Assembly (NCBI GenBank): GCA_030150485.1 | Contig: JASLFZ010000051.1 | Coordinates: 1-19,650 of the forward strand | DNA length: 19,650 nt | Reading direction: 5' to 3' | Source: Candidatus Saccharimonadales bacterium | Lineage (GTDB): Bacteria; Patescibacteriota; Saccharimonadia; UBA4664; SCTI01 | Part shown: one piece after another, positions 6,966 to 13,257 of the stretch | How positions within the stretch are numbered: the stretch's first letter is position 1 | Layout: every line of letters begins with the position of its first letter | The notes under the pieces: model-generated | The model's input: the letters and a program-made list of their open reading frames with translations, nothing else | What the model was told of the DNA's origin: nothing | Databases searched by the model: none | Translations under genes and position numbers: made by a program

Positions 6966-7547
6966 ATGTTAGTCATTCGCCTGGCCCGTGGCGGCCGTAA
7001 CAAGTATCCGACCTACCGCATCGTTGCGGCTGAGTCTGCGCGCGCCGCTACCGGTAAGTACGTTGAGGTCCTCGGTCACTACAACCCTCACACCAAGGAG
7101 TTGATGGTTAAAAAAGAGGAGACGTTAAAGCGATTGGGGAATGGCGCTCAGCCATCTAACACGGTTATTAAGCTGCTGCAGCGCGAGGGAATTGAACTGC
7201 CGTCGTGGGCTAAGCTGAAGACCAAGCAGCCAAAACCGAAAACCGAGGAAGCCAAGGCAGAAGAGGCACCGGCGGCTGATGAGCCCACTGAGGAAGAGGT
7301 TGCTACCGAAGAAACCGCCACCGAAGAGCTAAAGGAGGAGACTCCGGCTGAGGATGAGGTGCGGGTAGCAGAAGCAGCCACCGAAAACGCCGCCGATGTT
7401 GAGGACGAAGTAGCTCCAGCCGGAAAAACCGAAACCGCCGAAGACGCCGAAGCTGCCGCTGAAAAGGCCGAAAAGGTTGAGGCCGCCGGAGAAAAAGCTG
7501 CCTTGGATGCACCAGACGAGCCCGCCGAAAAAGCCGACGAAGCCTAG
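6966..7547 (+). CDS. rpsP: 30S ribosomal protein S16 with long acidic C-terminal extension
   Basis: Residues 1-80 are canonical S16: MLVIRLARGGRNKYPTYRIV, then GKYVEVLGHYNP and the KRLGNGAQPSNTVIKLLQREG block. S16 is an early-binding 30S assembly protein. The remaining ~108 residues are an unusual low-complexity tail made mostly of Ala, Glu, Asp, Pro and Thr with few hydrophobics, strongly acidic and presumably disordered. Total 193 aa against about 80-100 in most bacteria. ATG 6966 is chosen because the S16 consensus begins there and the in-frame TTG at 6936 lies inside the promoter. It starts the rpsP-khpA-HIT-trmD cluster. Confidence 0.95.
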   Translation: MLVIRLARGGRNKYPTYRIVAAESARAATGKYVEVLGHYNPHTKELMVKKEETLKRLGNGAQPSNTVIKLLQREGIELPSWAKLKTKQPKPKTEEAKAEEAPAADEPTEEEVATEETATEELKEETPAEDEVRVAEAATENAADVEDEVAPAGKTETAEDAEAAAEKAEKVEAAGEKAALDAPDEPAEKADEA

Positions 7548-7562
7548 ACACAGCCAAAAGTT

Positions 7563-7571
7563 TGCTATTAT
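7563..7571 (+). promoter_or_regulatory. Possible extended -10 promoter for khpA-HIT-trmD
   Basis: TGCTATTAT (7563-7571) has the TGN element directly before TATTAT; no good -35 is present. A leader of about 33 nt with GAGGG (7600-7604) would precede ATG 7612, so khpA may have its own promoter besides read-through from rpsP. Confidence 0.45.
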
Positions 7572-7611
7572 ACAACTAAGTAATAAATTACCGTAATGCG
7601 AGGGCTTAGGC

Positions 7612-8064
7612 ATGGCAGATTTACGTGAAGATTTCGTGCAATATGTGGTAAAGGCATTGGTGAACAATCCCGATGCGGTGAGCTTGCGGCGGGTGAGCGA
7701 TGACCGTGGTGAATATTTAGAGCTAACGGTCGATGCCGCCGATATGGGCAAGGTGATCGGGAAGGCCGGAGCTACGGCCAAAAGTTTACGTACGCTGCTG
7801 CGGGGCGTTGGAACCAAAGACGATTTGGCTCCGTTGCCACTGAAGATTGTGGAACCTGAAGGTGACGATCGCCGAGCGGCGCCGGTGGCAGCTGAGGCTG
7901 CGCCAGCAGAAGAGCCGGCGGTTGAGGGTGTTGCGGCCGAGCCGGTAGCGGAGGTTGTCGAGGAACCCGTACCAGAAGAGCCAACCGAGGTTAAGGACGA
8001 GCATCAAGAACTCCATGAGCGCACCAAGCGCGAGATGGAAGAGCTGGCCGACCTCGAGTTTTAA
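7612..8064 (+). CDS. khpA: KH-domain RNA-binding protein KhpA with acidic tail
   Basis: Residues 1-80 form the single-KH-domain KhpA (YlqC) family: an N-terminal helix DFVQYVVKALVNNPDAV, then LELTVDAADMGKVIGKAGAT with the GxxG loop G50-K-A-G53, which grips single-stranded RNA. KhpA is a small RNA-binding protein that partners KhpB in other bacteria and lies after rpsP in Firmicutes, as here. Residues ~84-150 are an added acidic Ala/Glu/Pro/Val tail ending in a charged helix (HERTKREMEELADLEF); ordinary KhpA is about 80 aa. GAGGG at 7600-7604 supports the start. The tail is similar in composition to the one on S16 next door. Confidence 0.9.
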   Translation: MADLREDFVQYVVKALVNNPDAVSLRRVSDDRGEYLELTVDAADMGKVIGKAGATAKSLRTLLRGVGTKDDLAPLPLKIVEPEGDDRRAAPVAAEAAPAEEPAVEGVAAEPVAEVVEEPVPEEPTEVKDEHQELHERTKREMEELADLEF

Positions 8065-8070
8065 GGTTTC

Positions 8071-8529
8071 ATGAAAAAAGACGACTGCATTTTTTGTAAA
8101 ATAGCGGCTGGTGAAGCGCCAGCCTACATCGTGTGGGAGGATGATACCCACATGGCTTTTCTTACGCGCCACCCTAACACAGAGGGCTTTACCGTCCTCA
8201 TCACCAAGGACCACTACGATAGCTACTTTGCCGATCTGCCCGAGGATGTGCTGGCTGGCTTAATGTCGGCGGCGCAAAAAGTGGCGCGTAAGTTGGATGC
8301 CGCCTTTGATGATGTCGGCCGCACCGCGCTGATTTTTGAAGGCTTCGGCGTCAACCATATCCACGCCAAACTACCTCCGCTGCATGGGACAAAATCAGAT
8401 AGCTGGCAGCAGCACATAGCTAAAATTGACACCTATTTTGACACCTATCCTGGCTATATATCGTCGCACGATTCGATTGAGGCCAGCGAAGAAACCCTAG
8501 CCCAGACTGCCAAAAAGATTACCGGTTAA
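8071..8529 (+). CDS. HIT family protein (histidine triad variant HxHxK)
   Basis: A 152-aa HIT-fold protein. The N terminus has CIFCKIAAGEAPA (Cys6, Cys9), the usual opening with a zinc-ligand pair, and the active-site strand reads FGVNHIHAKLPPLH. The histidine triad is normally HxHxHxx; here the first two His are present but the third position is Lys. This resembles a known divergent HIT subgroup, so it is probably not simple decay. HIT proteins hydrolyse or transfer nucleotides from nucleoside phosphoramidates or dinucleotides. It sits 6 nt after khpA and its TAA overlaps the trmD ATG (TAATG). In other bacteria this position is held by rimM, to which it is not related. Confidence 0.85.
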   Translation: MKKDDCIFCKIAAGEAPAYIVWEDDTHMAFLTRHPNTEGFTVLITKDHYDSYFADLPEDVLAGLMSAAQKVARKLDAAFDDVGRTALIFEGFGVNHIHAKLPPLHGTKSDSWQQHIAKIDTYFDTYPGYISSHDSIEASEETLAQTAKKITG

Positions 8530-9200
8530 TGAAAATCGATATTATCACCTTGTTCCCGGATATGTTCGCCGGCCCCTTCGATATGAGCATGCTGTGGAAG
8601 GCCAAAGACCGGGGACTGGTTGATATTCGTATGCATGACCTACGTGAGTTCGGCTTGGGCTCGCGTCGGACCGTCGATGACACTCCTTACGGGGGCGGAG
8701 ATGGGATGCTGCTCAAGCCCGAGCCGGTGGTAGCGGCTATCGAGCAGGCCAAGCAGGACAATACGGCGGCAAAGGTGATCGTGCTTTCGCCGCAGGGCAA
8801 GCGATTTGAGCAGGCTAAGGCCATAGAGCTGGCCACGGCCGAGGGTCTTATCCTGGTAGCGGGCCACTATGAGGGCTTTGATGAGCGCATTCTAGATTAT
8901 GCCGACGAGGAGCTTTCGATCGGGGACTACGTGCTGACTGGCGGCGAGCTGCCGGCCATGGTGCTGGTAGATACGGTAGTGCGGCTGATCCCAGGTGTGC
9001 TGGGAGGCGAACAGAGCGCCCATGTGGAGTCATTTAGCGATGGATTACTGGAGTATCCCCAGTACACGCGGCCGGTTGAGTTTCGTGGCGCGGTGGTGCC
9101 GGAGGTGTTGCAGCAAGGCCATCACGCCGAAATTGAAAAATGGCGCCAGGAGCAAGCGCGGGCCAAAACCCAGCGCAATCGGCCCGACCTACTCTCTTAG
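8529..9200 (+). CDS. trmD: tRNA (guanine37-N1)-methyltransferase
   Basis: A 223-aa SPOUT-class enzyme using S-adenosylmethionine to methylate G37 next to the anticodon, which prevents frameshifting. Conserved blocks are the start MKIDIITLFPDMF, DDTPYGGGDGMLLKPEP (51-67), the knot segments LSPQGKRF (86-93) and GHYEGFDERI (112-121), SIGDYVLTGGELPAM (130-144), and the C-terminal SFSDGLLEYPQYTRP with D171 matching catalytic Asp169 of E. coli and R152 matching Arg154. Length is normal or slightly short. It is coupled to HIT by a 1-nt overlap and ends tail-to-tail with the - strand hydrolase, overlapping by 4 nt. Confidence 0.97.
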   Translation: MKIDIITLFPDMFAGPFDMSMLWKAKDRGLVDIRMHDLREFGLGSRRTVDDTPYGGGDGMLLKPEPVVAAIEQAKQDNTAAKVIVLSPQGKRFEQAKAIELATAEGLILVAGHYEGFDERILDYADEELSIGDYVLTGGELPAMVLVDTVVRLIPGVLGGEQSAHVESFSDGLLEYPQYTRPVEFRGAVVPEVLQQGHHAEIEKWRQEQARAKTQRNRPDLLS

Positions 9201-10357
9201 CGAACAACCTTGGGCGCTCGAGCGGCGGTGAGGGAGCTGTATAATGAATCGCTAAAACCGTTAAACCAGCTATAGGCGGTGCCGGTGCTATCCCAGGGGC
9301 CGGTCAGGGCCGCCACGATATAGTCGCCGCTAGGCGCATACACAATTCCGGCGTCATGGGCCAGGCCATTGAGGTCACCGGTTTTGTGCGCCACGCTAAC
9401 TCCGGCCGGTAGCCCTACCGGCAGGCGGTCGTTAATCTGTTGGGCTTTGAGCAGGTTGATAAAGGCGTTGCTGCTCGTGGGGCTGACCAAGCTACCGTTA
9501 TACAGTTTTTGGAGAAGCAGCGCTACGTCGCTGGCGCTGGTTTGCTCGCTGTTGCTCTGGCGCAGCAGGGTGTGGGTGAAGCCGGCGGCGTGCAGGTTGG
9601 CATTCTGCGCATCCCAGCCGACCATACCGGCTAAGGCCTCGCCGCAGGGGTTGCTCGAAACGGTGATCATGGCGCTAAGACAGTCTTGGACGCTCATCCC
9701 GGTGTTGCCGGCGGTATCAGCATAGTGGATGGTACCGGCATCAATACCGTGGTAAATGGCGTCGGCCACAAACAGCTTATAGAGGCTGGCGCTGGTAAAA
9801 ACAGCATCGGCGTTGCTGCTCGCGACGGCGCCGGTTTTCAGATCGATCGCCATAATACCGGTCGGCACACCGACGGCCGCGGCTTGCTGATTGATGACGC
9901 TCTGCATGGCTTGCTGGGCGGCGGTGGTCGCGGCGGCTTGGGCGGCTGCCGAGTTGGCGGCGCTTACGCGAGCAGTAGCGGTTGGCCGCTTTATATTCGC
10001 ATGAGTGGACACGCGGACCTGTGGCGTCACCGTCGATAGATTAATCGAGTGAAGGTGGCTTGCCGAAAGACCAATGCCGCCGGCCGCAATCCCGACGGTA
10101 GCGGCGGCCAGTGCCGCCGGAGCGTACCAGGTTGCGCCCGAAGTAAGCGGCCGGGCCAGCGGTGGCATGGCCGTTACGGTTGCCGCAGGGGGCGGCGCCG
10201 GTGGCTGAGCGATGCGCCGTACCATGCCATCGAGCGAGCCGGTGCGCGCCGGAGGCGGTCCTGAAATCATGCGCCGCCGCGGCGCCCCGAACGTCGGCTG
10301 ATCGGCTGCCATAGTAAACCCCGGACGCCGCTGTACTCCGTCAATTGAAACCCTCAT
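9197..10357 (-). CDS. Membrane-anchored serine hydrolase, class A beta-lactamase/PBP-like fold
   Basis: A 386-aa protein. Residues 1-74 are a Pro/Arg/Ala-rich cytoplasmic segment; a hydrophobic stretch at about 76-100 is the likely single membrane anchor; an Ala-rich linker (131-162) leads to the catalytic domain (about 165-386). Active-site motifs are S191-L-Y-K194 (SxxK), S234-S-N236 (SxN) and K325-T-G327 (KTG). Cys226 and Cys238 are close enough for a disulfide near SxN. The ExxLN deacylation motif of true class A beta-lactamases is not evident; a TSASD segment lies in that region. It is therefore more likely a peptidoglycan D,D-peptidase-type or structural relative than an antibiotic-degrading enzyme. 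The start is ATG 10355-10357, about 9 nt after a -10 box. Confidence 0.85.
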   Translation of the reverse strand: MRVSIDGVQRRPGFTMAADQPTFGAPRRRMISGPPPARTGSLDGMVRRIAQPPAPPPAATVTAMPPLARPLTSGATWYAPAALAAATVGIAAGGIGLSASHLHSINLSTVTPQVRVSTHANIKRPTATARVSAANSAAAQAAATTAAQQAMQSVINQQAAAVGVPTGIMAIDLKTGAVASSNADAVFTSASLYKLFVADAIYHGIDAGTIHYADTAGNTGMSVQDCLSAMITVSSNPCGEALAGMVGWDAQNANLHAAGFTHTLLRQSNSEQTSASDVALLLQKLYNGSLVSPTSSNAFINLLKAQQINDRLPVGLPAGVSVAHKTGDLNGLAHDAGIVYAPSGDYIVAALTGPWDSTGTAYSWFNGFSDSLYSSLTAARAPKVVR

Positions 10358-10365
10358 ATGCTTAA

Positions 10366-10395
10366 ATTATACGACGCGACTACCCAAACCGCCAA
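10366..10395 (-). promoter_or_regulatory. Promoter of the serine hydrolase (near-leaderless)
   Basis: Read on the minus strand, TTGGCG (10395-10390) and TATAAT (10371-10366) are spaced by 18 nt. The transcript would start about 10359, roughly 2 nt before the ATG, with no Shine-Dalgarno. The -35 lies 3 bp from the sodA -35 on the other strand. Confidence 0.65.
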
Positions 10396-10398
10396 TGC

Positions 10399-10428
10399 TT
10401 GGGAGGAGCTGGCAAACTCGCGTACAAT
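10399..10428 (+). promoter_or_regulatory. Promoter of the superoxide dismutase gene
   Basis: TTGGGA (10399-10404) and TACAAT (10423-10428) are spaced by 18 nt. It forms a back-to-back pair with the hydrolase promoter in a 92-bp intergenic region, so a single bound regulator could affect both. Confidence 0.65.
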
Positions 10429-10449
10429 AGACTAAAAGGGAGTTGAAAC

Positions 10450-11046
10450 ATGTTTACATTACCGGATCTGCCATATAGTTTTGACGCGCTGGAGCCGCAC
10501 ATTGACGCTAAAACGATGGAGATCCATCACGATAAACATCACGGCACCTACGTCCAAAAACTGAATGACGCGCTTAAAGACACCGAGTTTGCCGAGGAAG
10601 CGGACGTCTATGAGCTACTTAAAAAGCTCGACCAAGTCCCCGAAAAGGTTCGGACGGTGGTGCGCAACAATGGCGGCGGCCACGCTAACCATAGCTTTTT
10701 TTGGAAGGTGATGTCGCCCGAGCCGAGCGATCCCAGCGATGAGCTGGTGCAGGCCATAGAGCAGGCCTTCGGCGGCCTCCAGCCGTTTAAGGATAAGTTC
10801 ACGGAGGCGGCCACCGGCCGGTTTGGCAGCGGCTGGGCGTGGCTCTGTAAAGATGAGTCGGGCTTGCACATCGAGACCACGCCGAATCAGGATAACCCCT
10901 GGATGGAGGGCCACACCCCCATTCTTGGCCTGGACGTGTGGGAGCACGCCTACTACCTTACGTATCAGAACAAGCGCCCCGATTACATTGAGGCCTGGTG
11001 GAAGGTGGTGAACTGGAAGGCTGTTTCCGAGCTCTACGTCGGCTAG
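10450..11046 (+). CDS. sodA: Superoxide dismutase, Mn-type (Fe/Mn family)
   Basis: A 198-aa cytosolic enzyme that dismutates superoxide. Metal ligands are His26 (in EIHHDKHHGTYV), His81 (in GGGHANHSFFW), Asp162 and His166 (in LDVWEHAYYL). Gly77 and Gln147 (in NQDNPW) follow the Mn-type pattern rather than the Fe-type, so manganese or cambialistic use is expected. AAGGGAG (10436-10442) sits 7 nt before ATG, and the gene has its own promoter and a strong terminator, so it is monocistronic. A Mn-SOD indicates exposure to oxygen. Confidence 0.95.
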   Translation: MFTLPDLPYSFDALEPHIDAKTMEIHHDKHHGTYVQKLNDALKDTEFAEEADVYELLKKLDQVPEKVRTVVRNNGGGHANHSFFWKVMSPEPSDPSDELVQAIEQAFGGLQPFKDKFTEAATGRFGSGWAWLCKDESGLHIETTPNQDNPWMEGHTPILGLDVWEHAYYLTYQNKRPDYIEAWWKVVNWKAVSELYVG

Positions 11047-11063
11047 TCGTTTCATTAAATCTT

Positions 11064-11101
11064 AAAAAGCCCGTGCTTCCTTGATAGACGCGGGCTTTTT
11101 T
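11064..11101 (+). terminator. Rho-independent terminator of sodA
   Basis: AAAAAGCCCG (11064-11073) pairs perfectly with CGGGCTTTTT (11091-11100); the T-run lies at 11096-11101. The A-run on the left makes it potentially bidirectional. Confidence 0.9.
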
Positions 11102-11132
11102 GGTACCATTTCGGAGTCAAATAGACCAATAT

Positions 11133-11207
11133 TGGGGCGTGGCCAAGTGGTAAGGCGCTTGATTCTGGCTCAAGAGATCGTAGGTTCGAATCCTACCGCC
11201 CCAGCCA
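11133..11207 (+). tRNA. tRNA-Gln (anticodon CUG), CCA encoded
   Basis: The acceptor stem TGGGGCG (11133-11139) pairs with CGCCCCA; the D arm is GCC-AAGTGGTAA-GGC; the anticodon stem is CTTGA/TCAAG with loop TTCTGGC, giving anticodon CTG for CAG codons; the T arm is GTAGG-TTCGAAT-CCTAC. Discriminator G73 and an encoded CCA (11205-11207) follow. The U1-A72 start and G73 are usual for glutamine tRNAs. It is 31 nt after the sodA terminator. Confidence 0.95.
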
Positions 11208-11215
11208 TAAGCGGT

Positions 11216-11244
11216 TTGACATATCACGTGCCTCAAGCTATTCT
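11216..11244 (+). promoter_or_regulatory. Promoter of the pilin-like gene
   Basis: A perfect TTGACA (11216-11221) is 17 nt from TATTCT (11239-11244), just after the tRNA 3' end. It would give a leader of about 23 nt. A second -10-like TATAAC is at 11255-11260. No good Shine-Dalgarno precedes ATG 11274. Confidence 0.55.
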
Positions 11245-11273
11245 CAGGCTAAGATATAACTTAATGAGCGCTC

Positions 11274-11852
11274 ATGCAAAAACTTAAAGACCAAAAAGGC
11301 TTCACCGCCTTCGACATTGTCATTATCATTGTGGCTCTAGTTGCCATCGGTGCTGCAGGCTATTTCGCCTACCAAGCCCGTAGTACTACCAATAGTGATT
11401 ACTCGGTCGTAGTACCAAAAACTAAGACCACCAAAGCCACTACGACAACCCCGACTCCAAGTCCATCTCCAAGTCAGCAGCAATGGCTTACAGTAACCGA
11501 ACTTGGGATAAAGATCCCGCTTACTACTCAACTTGCTGGCGCCACCTATGCTTATAATACTTCCAATTCTACGGCTAGCCTTAGTACGAATGCCATGACC
11601 TCTGCGGATCAGGGATGCTCAGCTGGCGGGGGTGCAGCCCCAGGCGGCACTATTGGCGAGAGTGTGGCGCTAACTGCCACTGGGAATACGCATGCAAGCC
11701 CAGATAATACCCTCAGCTTTAAGGTTAATGGTAAATTTGTATATATAAATAATCCACAGGCGACCTGCTCAGAAAACGCTGCAGTACAAACTCAGGCTCA
11801 GCAGCTATGGCCAGAGTTTAGACAGGCTTTTCTGCAAGCCCAGCCCCTATAG
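11274..11852 (+). CDS. Type IV pilin-like secreted/anchored protein
   Basis: A 192-aa protein with a class III (prepilin) signal: a charged leader MQKLKDQKG, then F10-T-A-F-D14 and a hydrophobic helix to about residue 34. The probable prepilin peptidase cut is after Gly9, with Asp at mature position +5 instead of the usual Glu. After the helix comes a Ser/Thr/Pro-rich linker (TTTTPTPSPSPSQQQ, about 57-71) and a globular domain of about 120 residues with two cysteines (in DQGCSAG and QATCSEN) that could form a disulfide. No pilus assembly gene is adjacent, so it would be a minor or orphan pilin, or simply a membrane-anchored exoprotein. The extracellular domain matches no family I recognise. 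Confidence 0.7.
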   Translation: MQKLKDQKGFTAFDIVIIIVALVAIGAAGYFAYQARSTTNSDYSVVVPKTKTTKATTTTPTPSPSPSQQQWLTVTELGIKIPLTTQLAGATYAYNTSNSTASLSTNAMTSADQGCSAGGGAAPGGTIGESVALTATGNTHASPDNTLSFKVNGKFVYINNPQATCSENAAVQTQAQQLWPEFRQAFLQAQPL

Positions 11853-11913
11853 CGACCCAAGAGGTTGTCCTGAGACAATTCAGATAACGAACCAGACCCC
11901 CGCCATGGATTTA

Positions 11914-11941
11914 TTAATGTAGAGATTTACTCCTGTATAAT
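11914..11941 (+). promoter_or_regulatory. Promoter of the PhnB-like gene
   Basis: A perfect TATAAT (11936-11941) has a weak TTAATG (11914-11919) 16 nt upstream. It is followed by a leader of about 20 nt with AGGAGGG (11956-11962), 5 nt before ATG 11968: a fully leadered gene, in contrast with several neighbours. Confidence 0.55.
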
Positions 11942-11967
11942 GAGTAGTTAAAGCTAGGAGGGTATAT

Positions 11968-12429
11968 ATGACGAAAGCTATTACGCCAAATCTATGGTTT
12001 GACGGCAACGCCAAGGAGTCGGTTGATTTTTACGTTTCAGTATTCCCTGATAGCAAGATCATCACGACCTCCTACTATCCCAAGACAAAAGAAGAGGGTT
12101 TAGCGGATTTTCAGTCCAATATGGCAGGAGAGGTCCTGACTATTGAATTTGAGCTTAGCGGTAATCCCTTCCTGGCGATTAATGCCGGCTCAAGATTTAA
12201 ATTTAATGAAGCGGTCTCGTTCGCGGTTCCCTGCGAGGACCAGGAAGAAATTGATTACTACTGGGAAAAGCTTTCTGCGGTTCCTGAAGCCGAACAGTGT
12301 GGCTGGCTAAAAGATCAATATGGCCTAAGCTGGCAGGTAGTGCCAAAGAATGTGGATGAACTGCTTAAGCGCCCAGGAGCCTTTGCCAACATGATGAAAA
12401 TGAAGAAGCTCGTTATTGCTGACTACTAA
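11968..12429 (+). CDS. PhnB-like VOC superfamily protein
   Basis: A 153-aa protein of the PhnB/3-demethylubiquinone methyltransferase-like (glyoxalase fold, VOC) group. The opening KAITPNLWFDGNAKESVDFY, the VFPDSKI segment, and the C-terminal GWLKDQYGLSWQVVP followed by a Lys-rich AFANMMKMKKL tail are all typical. VOC proteins build paired beta-alpha-beta-beta-beta modules that may bind a metal and a small molecule; most PhnB-like proteins have no known substrate. A near-ideal Shine-Dalgarno supports the start. The next gene begins 1 nt after its stop, so the two are likely cotranscribed. Confidence 0.85.
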   Translation: MTKAITPNLWFDGNAKESVDFYVSVFPDSKIITTSYYPKTKEEGLADFQSNMAGEVLTIEFELSGNPFLAINAGSRFKFNEAVSFAVPCEDQEEIDYYWEKLSAVPEAEQCGWLKDQYGLSWQVVPKNVDELLKRPGAFANMMKMKKLVIADY

Positions 12430-12430
12430 C

Positions 12431-12829
12431 ATGAGTTCGGACAACACCCCAAGCGCGGCCCAGCAGATAGATGCCATCATAGCGAAGGCAGACGGCTGGC
12501 GCGGCGAAAAGTTGTCGCAACTGCGTGCCGTAATAAAGGAAGCCGACCCGGACTTGGTAGAAGAAGTGAAATGGAAAAAGCCTTCGAGACCAGAAGGAGT
12601 CCCGGTGTGGTCTCATAGCGGCATACTGTGCATTGCCGATACGCTCAAGAATGCCGTGCGACTCACATTCCCCAAAGGCGTTCAAATCAAGGATCCGAAG
12701 AAGCTCTTTAATACGCGTCTAGATAGCAAGACGGTTCGCGCTATTGATTTCGACCAAAGCGCAAGCGTCAATGTAACCGCGCTAAAGGCTCTAATTCTCG
12801 AAGCGGTGAGGCTGAATAAAAGTCTATGA
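12431..12829 (+). CDS. DUF1801 domain protein
   Basis: A 132-aa protein of the DUF1801 (YdhG-like) type, with a helical N terminus (AAQQIDAIIAKADGWRGEKL), the PDLVEEVKWKKPSRPEGVPV block, and a strand region ILCIADTLKNAVRLTFPKG. The fold is related to YjbR/frataxin-like small proteins; no biochemical function is established. It starts 1 nt after the PhnB-like stop; ATG 12431 is preferred to an in-frame start at 12416 inside that gene. PhnB-like, DUF1801 and YdeI genes often travel together in soil bacteria, as they do here. Confidence 0.8.
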   Translation: MSSDNTPSAAQQIDAIIAKADGWRGEKLSQLRAVIKEADPDLVEEVKWKKPSRPEGVPVWSHSGILCIADTLKNAVRLTFPKGVQIKDPKKLFNTRLDSKTVRAIDFDQSASVNVTALKALILEAVRLNKSL

Positions 12830-12881
12830 GGCTTAAGGCCAAGCTCTCGGGGTGGTCTAGGCGAACCGCTGACTGTTTTGG

Positions 12882-12887
12882 TACCAT
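12882..12887 (+). promoter_or_regulatory. Possible -10 of the YdeI-like gene
   Basis: TACCAT at 12882-12887 ends 7 nt before ATG 12894, the same geometry as the leaderless genes downstream. No convincing -35 or Shine-Dalgarno is seen. Confidence 0.3.
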
Positions 12888-12893
12888 ACACCC

Positions 12894-13199
12894 ATGACCA
12901 CAAAACAAATTTCCGACGGTGTGGTGCACCAACTGCCCTCAGATCTTAGAAAAGCGCTGATGGCAGATAAGGCGGCGCTGGCGCTTTGGGAGGATATTAC
13001 ACCACTTGCCCGCAACGAATGGATTTGCTGGACGATTTCGCCCAAAAAAGCGGAAACTCGGGCTGACCACGTTCGGCGGGTAGTCTCGGAATTAAAGGAG
13101 GGGATGCGCCGCCCTTGTTGTTGGATTGGCTGCATCCATCGCACCGATAAACCGATAAGCCCTTCGGTCCGCGGGATACTTCGGGGAAGGGCAGCTTAG
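12894..13199 (+). CDS. YdeI/OmpD-associated (OmdA) family protein
   Basis: A 101-aa protein resembling the OmdA/YdeI family: the blocks LPSDLRKALMADKAALALWE and LARNEWICWTISPKKAETR followed by SELKEGMRRPCCWIGCIHR are its recognisable features. The conserved C-terminal CCWxGCxHR gives a cluster of three Cys and a His, suggestive of metal binding. The cellular role of the family is not settled; some members are annotated as bacteriocin-protection proteins. It is separated from DUF1801 by 64 nt and may be leaderless. Confidence 0.8.
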   Translation: MTTKQISDGVVHQLPSDLRKALMADKAALALWEDITPLARNEWICWTISPKKAETRADHVRRVVSELKEGMRRPCCWIGCIHRTDKPISPSVRGILRGRAA

Positions 13200-13242
13200 G
13201 CGGCTAAAAATCCAACACAGCTCCGGTCATACATTTATTTTT

Positions 13243-13251
13243 TGATATACT
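13243..13251 (+). promoter_or_regulatory. Extended -10 promoter of the S51-like gene (leaderless)
   Basis: TGATATACT (13243-13251) combines a TGN element with TATACT. Its last base is 7 nt from the A of ATG 13258, so transcription should begin at or within 1-2 nt of the start codon. No Shine-Dalgarno exists in the 6 bases between. Confidence 0.6.
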
Positions 13252-13257
13252 TACCGC

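Noticed and set aside
9197..10357. Calling the serine hydrolase a beta-lactamase
   Set aside because: SxxK, SxN and KTG are present but the deacylating ExxLN motif is not seen; a PBP-like role is at least as likely.
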